Shown piece by piece: positions 42,049 to 51,978 of a stretch of DNA of 64,000 nucleotides (within the stretch, counting starts at the first letter, position 1; each line of letters opens with the position of its first letter). The notes beneath the pieces are model-generated. The model saw only the letters and a list, made by a program, of their open reading frames with translations. It did not search any database and was not told the origin of the DNA. The stretch covers positions 4,464,001 through 4,528,000 of the forward strand of contig OZ345353.1 of the NCBI GenBank assembly GCA_977006965.1, written 5' to 3'. The translations under genes and the position numbers were made by a program. The DNA comes from Phymatolithon calcareum (lineage: Eukaryota; Rhodophyta; Florideophyceae; Hapalidiales).

Positions 42049-42630
42049 CTAAAGTGTGTACGCGATGCTTGTAAGCGGGTTGTTGTGTCGTATGGTGTGG
42101 CCAGTACTCCCCGTATGGCAATCACCTGGTTGATTTCGGCACACATCAAGTCGTTGTGAGTCGTGTGAGATTCGTCTACGCTTCGAGATATCAATGGTCC
42201 GTCTTTTCCGCACGTCGTTCTCGTCCTCGTGCCGTGAGTATGTAGTACAGTACGACACCAAGGGGGGTGTAACGGTGTTGAGGAGAAGAGTTGGAGGAGG
42301 AGCAGACGCCGCGGTATTGTAGTTTTCCAGATGGCCAGTGTGAGTCTCTTTCGCATTTGGAGGCTTAGTGACATGGTGGGAACTATACTGGCATCCTGTG
42401 TGGCGTTTGTACCGTATGCGCTCGCACGTTTTGAAGATCATAGTACTAGTGCGCACTAGTAAGTTTGAAATCCAATATTTCGGGTCGCTGGATTTATCCG
42501 CGACTTCAGCGTACATCTGACTCGTCACTGGATGAAGAGTGTCAACTGGAGAGTAAGGGGAAGCTTGTACCTGTAGCGCTCTAACTTGTATTTCGTGCCC
42601 ACAAAAGAGGCAATTGAGACGATGTGCCAT
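42049..42630 (-). CDS. hypothetical protein, 193 residues, N-terminal CxxC
   Basis: ATG at 42630. The N-terminus reads MAHRLNCLFCGHE, a CxxC that could start a metal site, but I see no matching second pair close by. A basic DVRKRRTIDISKRRRISHD stretch near residue 140 could be a nuclear signal. The frame lies between two LTR-derived repeat blocks. No family recognised; a retroelement accessory ORF or chance frame are alternatives. Confidence 0.35.
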   Translation of the reverse strand: MAHRLNCLFCGHEIQVRALQVQASPYSPVDTLHPVTSQMYAEVADKSSDPKYWISNLLVRTSTMIFKTCERIRYKRHTGCQYSSHHVTKPPNAKETHTGHLENYNTAASAPPPTLLLNTVTPPLVSYCTTYSRHEDENDVRKRRTIDISKRRRISHDSQRLDVCRNQPGDCHTGSTGHTIRHNNPLTSIAYTL

Positions 42631-42774
42631 ATTGAGGAGCAAAATAGATGGAACCTGTCTGGGGAGATGTAATAGTCATGGTATAGCTCCGAGTTGTTCC
42701 ACCGGGAACACGTGCACATGAGCGAGCCCCTAGCCGAGGATATTGTCCAGCGTTTCCCATGAAAATGTGTTCGG

Positions 42775-43430
42775 TATGATTTGTGACCGGCGAGAGGAAG
42801 GATAAATTCTTCAGCAAAAGTGAGTCGAGTCTGAACAGAATGAGCTGTGAGCGGCAAAAGGAAGAACAGTATGTAGACCAAAGATGAATTGGATCTGTAC
42901 AGCATGAGCTGTGAACAGCAAATGGAAGGACAGTCTGTACAACAAAAGTGAGTTGAATCTGTACAGTATGGTGTGTGACCGGCGAAGGAAGGACAGTCTG
43001 TACAACAAAAGTGAGTTGAATCTGCACAGTATGGTGTGTGACCGGTGAGAATAAGGACAGTCTGCGCAACGAAAAGTGAGTCGAATCTGTACAGTATGAT
43101 GTGTGACCGGCGAAGGAAGGACAGTCTGTGCAACGAAAAGTGAGTCGAATCTGTACAGTATGATATGGGACCGGCGAAGGAAGGACAGTCTGTGAAACGA
43201 AAAGTGAGTCGAATCTGTACAGTATGATTTGTGACCGCCGGAGGAAGGACAGTCTGTGCAAAGAAAAGTGAGTCGAATTTGTACAGTATGAGCTGCGACC
43301 ATTGAATGGAAGGCCAATCTGTACAACAAAAGTGATGCGAGTCTGTACAGTATAATGTGTGAACGGCGAAGGAATGAAAATCTGTACTACATAAATGAGT
43401 TGAATCTCTACTCTATGAAGTATGGCCTTT
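42775..43430 (+). repeat. 63-64 bp tandem repeats, array 1
   Basis: About ten units of GTGAGTCGAATCTGTACAGT, ATGATGTGTGACCGGCGAAG, GAAGGACAGTCTGTGCAACG, AAAA (given in pieces). Outer units are more diverged. All three minus-strand frames lack stops over long stretches, so apparent proteins are a property of the repeat. Confidence 0.9.
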
Positions 43431-43489
43431 CAAGGGGAAGTACTATTTCATTCGTCTTGAATACATTCCTCTTAAATATTCCCTTCTTC

Positions 43490-44185
43490 TGAAATCCTTG
43501 TTGTATTTTCTTGTTTGTCTAGTTTGATTGTTTTCCTGTATGGCATGGTTGCTTGGATAGTGTATTGAAAGAATGTCGAAATATGATCTGTGTGGAGGGG
43601 CCACAGACCGTTGTGGAGGATCCCTGAAGAAAGCCACAGACCCCATGTGGAGGGGCCACAGACCCGTGTGGCGGGGCCACAGACCGCTGTGGAGGATCCC
43701 TGAAGAAGGGCCCCAAACCCCATGTGGAGGGGCCACACACTGTGCTGAGAGGCACACGCATTGTGGGGACAAGACTTTTATTCAAAATATTACAAAGCGT
43801 ATTACTGGTTGTTGGTAATATACGCGGCAGTCGAGGTCGACACGCAATTACAAGAAACGAGTTGGGCGATTAAAATTTGATTTGGGGAATATAAAAGGGG
43901 GAAGAGTAGTGAATCTCAGGGGGATAAGAAAGGGGGACCGGGCGAGGTCACGCGGTAAAGGAGTTAACACGACATACTCTTTATTCAAATCTCGTTGATC
44001 TGAGTCCCTCACGGTCAAGTCCAAAGTTGGGCAAAGAAGCAGCCCAGGGTGGTGTAGCAAACGTACGTGGTACACTTCCGGGTCGCTGTGGCGCTCGTGT
44101 GCGACAAAACGGTGCTGTTGCGGCGAGCAGTACGACTGCAGGGCCTTGAGACGCAGAGTCTCCGTGTCTCGACGTATATTTAACA
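43490..44185 (+). repeat. LTR, copy 1 of the array
   Basis: 696 bp, TGAAATCC to TTAACA. It includes ~24-bp GTGGAGGGGCCACAGACC repeats (43595-43740) and GGGAATATAAAAGGGGGAAG (TATA-like) near 43888. PBS-like TGGTATAG follows directly. Confidence 0.8.
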
Positions 44186-44284
44186 TGGTATAGCTCCGAG
44201 TTGTTCCATCGGGAACACGAGCACATGAGAGAGCCCCTAGCCGAGAAAAGTGACCAGCGTTTCCGATCAAAATGTGTTCCGTAT

Positions 44285-45057
44285 GATTTGTGAAAGGCGA
44301 AAGGAAGGAGAGTCTCTTCAGCAAAGGAAGCCGAGTCTGAACAGAATGAGATGTGAGCGGCAAAAGGAAGAACAGTATGTAGACCAAAAATGAATTGGGT
44401 CTGTACAGCATAAGCTTTGAACAGCAAATAGAAGGACAGTCTGTACAACAAAAGTGAGTTGAATCTGTACAGTATGATGTGTGACCGGTGAAAATAAGGA
44501 CAGTCTGCGCAACGAAAAGTGAGTCGAATCTGTACAGTATGATGTGTGACCGGCGAAGGAAGGACAGTCTGCGCAACGAAAAGTGAGTCGAATCTGTACA
44601 GTATGATGTGTGACCGGCGAAGGAAGGAAGTCTGCGCAACGAAAAGTGAGTCGAATCTGTACAGTATGATGTGTGACGGGCGAAAGGAAGGACAGTCTGT
44701 ACAACAAAAGTGAGTTGAATCTGCACAGTATGGTGCGTGACCGGTGAAAGGAAGGACAGTCTGTGCAACGAAAAGTGAGTCGAATCTGTACAGTATGATA
44801 TGTGACCGGCGAAGGAAGGACAGTCTGCGCAACGAAAAGTGAGTCGAATCTGTACAGTATGATATGTGACCGCCGGAGGAAGGACAGTCTGTGCAAAGAA
44901 AAGTGAGTCGAATTTGTACAGTATGAGCTGCGACCATTGAATGGAAGGCCAATCTGTACAACAAAAGTGATGCGAGTCTGTAGAGTATAATGTGTGAACG
45001 GCGAAGGAATGAAAATCTGTACTACATAAATGAGTTGAATCTCTACTCTATGAAGTA
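44285..45057 (+). repeat. 63-64 bp tandem repeats, array 2
   Basis: About twelve units, the central ones nearly identical, several with a 1-base deletion in the GGAAGGACAGTC segment (period 63 rather than 64). Confidence 0.9.
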
Positions 45058-45124
45058 TGGCCTTTCAAGGGGAAGTACTATTTCATTCGTCTTGAATACA
45101 TTCCTCTTAAATATTCCCTTCTTC

Positions 45125-45818
45125 TGAAATCCTTGTTGTATTTTCTTGTTTGTCTAGTTTGATTGTTTTCCTGTATGGCATGGTTGCTTGGATAGTGTAT
45201 TGAAAGAATGTCGAAATATGATCTGTGTGGAGGGGCCACAGACCGTTGTGGAGGATCCCTGAAGAAAGCCACAGACCCCATGTGGAGGGGCCACAGACCC
45301 GTGTTGCGGGGCCACAGACCGCTGTGGAGGATCCCTGAAGAAGGGCCCCAAACCCCATGTGGAGGGGCCACACAGTGCTGAGAGGCACACGCATTGTGGG
45401 GACAAGACTTTTATTCAAAATATTACAAAGCGTATTACTGGTTGTTGGTAATATACGCGGCAGTCGAGGTCGACACGCAATTACAAGAAACGAGTTGGGC
45501 GATTAAAATTTGATTTGGGGAATATAAAAGGGGGAAGAGTAGTGAATCTCAGGGGGATAAGAAAGGGGGACCGGGCGAGGTCACGCGGTAAGGGAGTTAA
45601 CACGACATACTCTTTATTCAAATCTCGTTGATCTGAGTCCCTCACGGTCAAGTCCAAAGTTGGGCAAAGAAGCAGCCCAGGGTGGTGTAGCAAACGTACG
45701 TGGTACACTTCCGGGTCGCTGTGGCGCTCGTGTGCGACAAAACGGTGCTGTTGCGGCGAGCAGTACGACTGCAGGGCCTTGAGACGCAGAGTCTCCGTGT
45801 CTCGACGTATATTTAACA
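45125..45818 (+). repeat. LTR, copy 2 of the array
   Basis: 694 bp and nearly identical to 43490-44185, with only a few differences (for example CGTGTTGCGG for CGTGTGGCGG). Near-identity suggests that the array formed recently. Confidence 0.85.
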
Positions 45819-45904
45819 TGGTATAGCTCCGAGTTGTTCCATCGGGAACACGAGCACATGAGAGAGCCCCTAGCCGAGAAAAGTGACCAGCGTTTCCGAT
45901 CAAA

Positions 45905-46890
45905 ATGTGTTCCGTATGATTTGTGAAAGGCGAAAGGAAGGAGAGTCTCTTCAGCAAAGGAAGCCGAGTCTGAACAGAATGAGATGTGAGCGGCAAAAGG
46001 AAGAACAGTATGTAGACCAAAAATGAATTGGATCTGCACAGCATAAGCTTTGAACAGCAAATAGAAGGACAGTCTGTACAACAAAAGTGAGTTGAATCTG
46101 TACAGTATGATGTGTGACGGGCGAAAGGAAGGACAGTCTGTACAACAAAAGTGAGTTGAATCTGCACAGTATGGTGCGTGACCGGTGAAAGGAAGGACAG
46201 TTTGTGCAACGAAAAGTGAGTCGAATCTGTACAGTATGATATGTGACCGGCGAAGGAAGGACAGTCTGCGCAACGAAAAGTGAGTCGAATCTGTACAGTA
46301 TGATGTGTGACCGGCGAAGGAAGGAAGTCTGTGCAACGAAAAGTGAGTCGAATCTGTACAGTATGATGTGTGACCGGCGAAGGAAGGACAGTCTGTGCAA
46401 CGAAAAGTGAGTCGAATCTGTACAGTATGATATGTGACCGGCGAAGGAAGGACAGTCTGCGCAACGAAAAGTGAGTCGAATCTGTACAGTATGATGTGTG
46501 ACCGGCGAAGGAAGGAAGTCTGTGCAACGAAAAGTGAGTCGAATCTGTACAGTATGATGTGTGACCGGCGAAGGAAGGACAGTCTGTGCAACGAAAAGTG
46601 AGTCGAATCTGTACAGTATGATATGTGACCGGCGAAGGAAGGACAGTCTGTGAAACGAAAAGTGAGTCGAATCTGAACAGTATGATTTGTGACCGCCGGA
46701 GGAAGGACAGTCTGTGCAAAGAAAAGTGAGTCGAATTTGTACAGTATGAGCTGCGACCATTGAATGGAAGGCCAATCTGTACAACAAAAGTGATGCGAGT
46801 CTGTACAGTATAATGTGTGAACGGCGAAGGAATGAAAATCTGTACTACATAAATGAGTTGAATCTCTACTCTATGAAGTATGGCCTTTCA
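45905..46890 (+). repeat. 63-64 bp tandem repeats, array 3
   Basis: About fifteen units, the longest array. A higher-order block of several units is itself repeated inside (46216-46400 against 46400-46600), showing expansion within the array. Confidence 0.9.
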
Positions 46891-46947
46891 AGGGGAAGTA
46901 CTATTTCATTCGTCTTGAATACATTCCTCTTACATATTCCCTTCTTC

Positions 46948-47641
46948 TGAAATCCTCGTTGTATTGGTTTGTTTTTCTAGTTTAATTGTTTTCCTCTATA
47001 GCATTGTTGCTTGGATCGTGTATTGAAAGTATGTCGAAATATGATCTGTGTGGAGGGGCCACAGACCGTTGTGGAGGATCCCCGAAGAAAGCCACAGACC
47101 CCATGTGGAGGGGCCACAGACCCGTGTGGCGGGGCCACAGACCGCTGTGGAGGATCCCTGAAGAAGGGCCCCAAACCCCATGTGGAGGGGCCACACAGTG
47201 CTGAGAGGCACACGCATTGTGGGGACAAGACTCGTATTCAAAATAATACAAAGCTTTTTACTGGTTGTTGGTAATATACGCGGCAGTCGAGGTCGACACG
47301 GAATTATCAGAAACGAGTTGGGAGATTAAAATTATATTTGGGGAATTTAAACGGTGGAAGAGTAGGGGATCTCAGAAGGAGAAGAAAGGGGGACCGGGCG
47401 AGGTCACGCGGTAAGGGAGTTAACACGACATACTCTTTATTCAAATCTCGTTGATCTGAGTCCCTCACGGTCTAGTCCAAGGTTGGACAAAGAAGCATCC
47501 CAGGGTTGGGTAGCAAACGTACGTGGTACACTTCCGGGTCGCTGTGGCGCTCGTGTGCGACAAAACGGTGCTGTTGCGGCGTACAGTACGACTGCAGGGC
47601 CTTGAGACGGAGAGTCTCCGTGTCTCGACGTATATTTATCA
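46948..47641 (+). repeat. LTR, copy 3 (right end of the array)
   Basis: 694 bp, ends TATATTTATCA, followed by non-element sequence CTTCTATCC that also follows the LTR at 57480. It is more diverged from copies 1 and 2 than they are from each other. Confidence 0.8.
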
Positions 47642-48467
47642 CTTCTATCCGGCTCAGGTTTTGAAGAGCGAGGCCTCAAGATGAAATTGTTTTGCGATCT
47701 CTGACTTGTTTCCTATCCTCACTGATTATTGTAATGCTCAAGCAATATGCGGAAAAAGATTACTCGGATCACTCATTCGGGGAATCTATTTGTAGTGCTA
47801 GTTTCTCGATTTGATCGAATATTTACTACCATTTCGAGAAACTCCCTTTTCGGAGCAGGAAGGCTAGAGACGGTGCGGAGTTATGGCGTTCTTTTCAGAA
47901 TCCTGGCATAATCTACCTCTTGAGATCATACACTTCGTGCAGACCACCGATGATGGCATGCATGTCTAAACAAGGCAGCTACCGCCGGTGTCCCGCATGA
48001 ATCGATACCCTTGGTTATGTTGTGGGGACACATGCGGCGGCAGCAGGACAGCGACCACGCTCGAAGACATCCGGGCTTTAATCGACATCGCTAATGAATG
48101 TCTTAGAGCCGCAACCACGGGCATTCGAACAGCGGCGCAGCACGAAAGATCACGATGCCCGGCCAGGTCTTTCAGAACCGTCTCGACACGGAAGTAGCGG
48201 CATTCGAGAATCCGCCGCGCTCTAAGACGTTCCCGCGACAGTCTAAGTCACCGGACAGCGCATGGGCGCCAGAACCGGTACCCGCCTGGAAGAACCTTTT
48301 GGCGTTTTACGACCGGGCCAAGAACGCCTTCTGGACGTTTTCTGTGCGACCCTCTAAAAAGGTTGCGACAGGCTGCGCCGCGCTGCAACAAGGCGAGACT
48401 CTGTTCGTCATATTCACAGGGTCGTGCATCCGGCGGCTGCTGAAAACGCAGCTGCACGCAGCGCGTA
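47642..48467 (+). repeat. segmental duplication, left copy
   Basis: About 820 bp nearly identical to 57481-58303 in direct orientation (both start CTTCTATCC and contain GTGCAGACCACCGATGATGG). Similarity continues leftward through the adjacent LTRs. It ends at about 48467, where a family A RT fragment starts in the left copy. Confidence 0.9.
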
Positions 48468-48487
48468 CATTCTCCAACCTAGCATGA
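47997..48487 (+). pseudogene. duplicated hypothetical ORF pair, left (truncated) copy
   Basis: Two overlapping ATG frames, 47997-48197 and 48155-48487, recur almost unchanged at 57836-58036 and 57994-58611. The second has a PVPAWKNLLAFYDRAKNAF segment and no recognised domain. In this copy it is cut off by the RT fragment at 48468. The frames may be one gene split by a frameshift. Whether it is coding is unknown. Confidence 0.3.
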
Positions 48488-48640
48488 TCTATACTCCTGA
48501 GGACGACCGAAAAAACGGTTTCTAAGAAACAGAGTGGTGCCACAAGGATCCCCGCTATCATCGGCGCTATATAATATCTTCATGGACGTTCTTGCTGAGA
48601 CTGTTCCAAGAATTCTGTTTCATTATTCAAAAACGGGACA
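48468..48640 (+). pseudogene. family A RT fragment
   Basis: The plus translation across two frames gives PSMIYTPEDDR and VPQGSPLSSALYNIFMDVLA, ending in FHYSKTG. This matches PSMIYTPTNDRNNRF, DPQGSPLSPALYIIFMDVLA and FHYSKSP of the copy at 7040-8871. It stops before the catalytic ADD. Confidence 0.8.
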
Positions 48641-48644
48641 TTTT

Positions 48645-48830
48645 TTGATTCATTTTAAAGGCACCAAGACCTCACTGTGAGTAACGGAGAAGCTTCTCTT
48701 ACTTCTAACTTACTGCATTCTTTTTTAACTTTTCCTTGACTCCAGTTTCTCTCTATATGAGAGTTCGAGTTAATGTTCAGTACCTTCGTCCATCATCTTA
48801 GACTGAAGTATTCCTGGAAGTGCAATAAGT
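48645..48830 (-). repeat. family D retroelement 3' region, copy 3
   Basis: Aligns with 16264-16500: TTCATTTTAAAGGCACCAAG, CTGTGAGTAACGGAGAAGCT, TTTCTCTCTATATGAGAGTT, and a TTAGACTGAAGTAT end. Confidence 0.6.
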
Positions 48831-48834
48831 TAAA

Positions 48835-49215
48835 CTCATCGTCCTGCATTCCATGCGCATCTCCCGTCCAGTCGACCGACAGTTCCATTCGCCGTCCCTC
48901 TTCGCCAACACGAAGCTTGTTATGGGATGTGGCCTGACCACACAACCAACCTCGCATGGGGTGTATGGTCCCCCCACAGAACATGCCATGGGATGTGTGC
49001 CCACCCACACAATCTGCCATTGGGTGCGTGGCCCCCGAACACAGCATGTCCTGCGGTGTGACACCCCTCTTACATTTTAAAATGACAGAACCAGTGCAGA
49101 AAAATCTCAAGTTAACATATGCTAAGATACTATTGCCCCTCACTTAGAGACCAATATTGGAGACCAAGCCAGGAAGCCCACTATTGACGTCATAATGCGG
49201 CCAGAGAATTTCTTC
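48835..49215 (+). repeat. direct repeat B, left copy, upstream of HSP70
   Basis: It starts CTCATCGTCCTGCATTCCAT and ends near GACGTCATAATGCGGCCAGA. The same start and end sequence bound 54495-55395 on the right of the HSP70/coiled-coil pair. It includes ~31-bp TGTGGCC...CATGGGG repeats (48930-49060). Confidence 0.8.
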
Positions 49216-49663
49216 TCAAAACATGATATTGATATTGACGGTGTCATCACGAAGTTACATATTTGGCGCACAGAAGCTAATTTGTGATTATATTTTGCAA
49301 TATTATTTTTTTAAAAACTACTCTGCGCAACGTTTATCACGTGTCTTGATGGCTACGTGTGCACCCTTCGCGTGGTCTCGCCACCTTTGTACGCATTCCG
49401 CACCGCTATTTCTGGCCACTACATCATATCTTTGTGGCCCCACTGCAATTTTGGGCCCCCCTGTGCGGTCCGCCCGCAAATGCTTGTGACCCCCGCTACG
49501 TGCCCCTCCACTCGTGTCACTCGCCCCCATTTAACCCGGGAACCCTGGGTTACATGACCGCCTTTTCGCATCGCGAAGATCTCTGTGGGTAACTTCCTCT
49601 TCCAGTTGTTGACATTCGCTCCCGGTGCCGCTCTTTGCTTTCTCGACCATTTCTTCTATCGCC

Positions 49664-51487
49664 ATGCCTGCTATAGGAATTGACCTTGGGACCACCAACT
49701 GTGTGGTTGCCTATCAGAAGGATTCAGGAACTGTTGAGGTCATTTCTAGCAACGTCGGTGGAAAATTAATCCCGTCCTTTGTGTCCTTCACAAGCACAAA
49801 TCGCGAATTCGGTGCAGTGGCGAAGAAGAAGTTCCGTTCGAACATCAAGAATACTGTTTACGCTGTCAAGCGTCTTCTTGGACGTGAATTTGCGGACAAA
49901 GTTGTGCAGGCAGATATCAAGGACAACAACTATCTGTACGATATCGTTGATGTCGATGGTCGCGCTGTAATCGAAGTCGATTATCTTGGTTCGAGGAAGC
50001 AGTTTACACCGGTCGAGATTTCGGCAATGCTTCTTGGCCATCTGAAGAAGTTGGCAGAGAAGATTGTCGGGAGTGTGGATGGAGCTGTCATCACCGTTCC
50101 GGCCTACTTTAATGACGCACAGCGCCTCCTGACGAAAGAGGCTGCCGTTGTCGCCGGAATTCGAGTACTGTCCATCATCAACGAGCCGACTGCGGCGGCG
50201 TTGGCTTACGGCCTCCAGATGAATTCAGTAGAGAAAAACGTCGTCCTCGTCTTTGACATTGGCGGGGGGACGTTCGATGTCACGCTCATGGAGTTGACCC
50301 ACGGAAACACCGTTACTGTTCTTGCGACCGGCGGTGAAACGCACCTCGGTGGCGAAGACTTTGACTCTCGCTTGGTCCAGTACTTCGCCAAGGCATTCAA
50401 CGAACAAGAAAATGCGAACATCTTCGACTGCGAGAAGGCGATTCTGAAGATTCGTGCGAAAGTTTCTGAAGAAAAGCACATTCTGTCGGGGTCCAATTCA
50501 ACGATCTTGGCTGTTGACTCTCTGTTTGAAGGAAAGGATTTCGAAATGACGGTCTCGAGGGAGACCTTTGAAGATCTCTGCTCTGACCTTTTGGAGAAGA
50601 TGATTGTCGAGACGCGCAATGTTCTGGAGCATGGCAGTATGCACGCGAGGGACGTGGATTCTGTGGTACTGGTTGGTGGCTCTTCGCGAATTCCGAAAGT
50701 GCAGGAAATGCTCTCCACGGAATTTGGTTCTGCAAAAGTCCTGCGGAACATAAATCCGGATGAAGCCGTGGCCATCGGTGCGGCCGTTTTTGCCGCCAGC
50801 CTCGATGATCCTGACAATGGAACGTGTAATCTTCACGACGTAACTCCGTTTTCGCTCGGGCTGCGAGTGTTTGATGGTTCAATTTCATTCATCATTCCGC
50901 GAAACAGCAGCGTTCCCACTCGGTCCACGAAGCGCTTTGAAACAGGGTATGATGATCAGACCGAAGTAACGTTTCCTATATACGAAGGCGAGCACATTCA
51001 GCATGAAAGGAACACCCTTTTAGCTTCCTTCTCTATTGAAGGAATTCAACCTCGGCCGAGTGGAGAGGAGAAGTTTGATGTCACCTTCGAAATTGATGCC
51101 GAAGGTGTCCTGACTGTGTCTGCGGAAAACGTTTCCAGCTCTCAGCGGATAAAAAAATCAGTAACTGTCTCGGAGAGGCGAGGCACTATCAACCGTCAAG
51201 AGAAAAGGCGCATGATTGAAGAAGAGTTCCGACATAACGACCTTGACGATGCGGAGAATGAGCGCTTAGCTGCACGTCATGAGCTGGAGAAGCTCTGCCG
51301 TTCTGCTCTCAAGGAAGGAGAGAGTTCAAGAGAGAGCAATGTATGCAAAAAAATTTCCAATGTGCTTAAGTGGGTTCTTACTAACCTCGATAAAGCGAAG
51401 GATGATTACGTGGAGAAAAAGGACTCCGTTGAAGAGATGTTGTCTTCTTCTTCTGAGCCGCCCCAGAAAAAAGCAAAAACAAGCTAA
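49664..51487 (+). CDS. HSP70 family chaperone, 607 residues, atypical C-terminus
   Basis: ATG 49664 gives MPAIGIDLGTTNCVVAY, the HSP70 phosphate-1 signature. Further signatures in order: VITVPAYFNDAQRLLTKEA, INEPTAAALAYGL, VLVFDIGGGTFDVTLMEL (phosphate 2), LVGGSSRIPKVQEML (adenosine), NINPDEAVAIGAAVFAASL, and linker-side DVTPFSLGLRV. The ATPase domain and a substrate-binding part are complete. At 607 residues it is shorter than typical cytosolic HSP70 (about 640-650). It ends in PPQKKAKTS instead of the EEVD that binds TPR co-chaperones. There is no organelle leader. The basic end could favour the nucleus (inference). Substitutions in normally invariant blocks (TNC for the usual TYS/TNS) suggest a divergent paralogue. 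It lies 491 bp upstream of a coiled-coil gene in the same orientation, inside direct repeats. Confidence 0.95.
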   Translation: MPAIGIDLGTTNCVVAYQKDSGTVEVISSNVGGKLIPSFVSFTSTNREFGAVAKKKFRSNIKNTVYAVKRLLGREFADKVVQADIKDNNYLYDIVDVDGRAVIEVDYLGSRKQFTPVEISAMLLGHLKKLAEKIVGSVDGAVITVPAYFNDAQRLLTKEAAVVAGIRVLSIINEPTAAALAYGLQMNSVEKNVVLVFDIGGGTFDVTLMELTHGNTVTVLATGGETHLGGEDFDSRLVQYFAKAFNEQENANIFDCEKAILKIRAKVSEEKHILSGSNSTILAVDSLFEGKDFEMTVSRETFEDLCSDLLEKMIVETRNVLEHGSMHARDVDSVVLVGGSSRIPKVQEMLSTEFGSAKVLRNINPDEAVAIGAAVFAASLDDPDNGTCNLHDVTPFSLGLRVFDGSISFIIPRNSSVPTRSTKRFETGYDDQTEVTFPIYEGEHIQHERNTLLASFSIEGIQPRPSGEEKFDVTFEIDAEGVLTVSAENVSSSQRIKKSVTVSERRGTINRQEKRRMIEEEFRHNDLDDAENERLAARHELEKLCRSALKEGESSRESNVCKKISNVLKWVLTNLDKAKDDYVEKKDSVEEMLSSSSEPPQKKAKTS

Positions 51488-51978
51488 AATGTCATTCTGC
51501 TTGTCCGAAATTCTTTGCAATGCGCTATTTCTGCATATCTTTGTTCTCTGTCAGAAACTAATCGTGGAATATCCAAGTTAATACGACGATAGATGGTACA
51601 AACGAACATGTAGAGAGCAACAGAGTTCACAAATAAAGGGAGAGATCTTGAGAAATTCGTCGATGTTCTACGTCATCAACTTCCTGTAGTTCATCTCGAG
51701 TCGCAGATGTCTCTGTCGCGCACCGGATGCGAATGCTTCCCGACAAGCGGAATGGATTGACGACAGAGAAGAACGGTTGGGAGTGGACAGCGTGGCTCAG
51801 GAAGATTCAAGTGCGCCTCTGTGGGTGGAAGCATTATCATATTTTCGAATTTTCCGGATAGTGCCAAATATGGTCGCCAGGTTGATTGACTAGATTGCAC
51901 GTAATTCGGCCTTCTTCGTATTGTGGCCCTCCCACCAGATGTGTGGCCCCTCCACTCTTCGCATGCTGCACTCGTAAC

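Larger units (their letters stand above)
42679..47641 (+). mobile_element. tandem array of non-autonomous LTR elements (internal-LTR x3)
   Basis: Three internal regions (42679-43489, 44186-45124, 45819-46947) alternate with three LTRs (43490-44185, 45125-45818, 46948-47641). Period about 1.63 kb. Each LTR starts TGAAATCC, and the first two end TATATTTAACA. Each internal region begins TGGTATAGCTCCGAGTTG, as expected for a primer binding site complementary to a tRNA 3' end (TGG = complement of CCA). Internal regions consist largely of 63-64 bp tandem repeats and carry no gag or pol. The leftmost 5' LTR is missing. Such arrays usually arise by unequal recombination between LTRs. Length and lack of coding match TRIM/LARD-like elements. 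Confidence 0.8.

Noticed and set aside
43443-43785. Several overlapping frames rich in VCGPSTWGLWP or GPATRVCGPS
   Set aside because: Products of the ~24-bp GGGGCCACAGACC repeats in the LTR; the same pattern appears at every LTR copy in more than one frame.
43848-46787. Long minus-strand proteins of about 190-410 residues rich in HTVQIRLTF and YCTDSTHF repeats
   Set aside because: They are translations of the 63-64 bp tandem repeat and the LTR, open in all three phases, without start context or domain.
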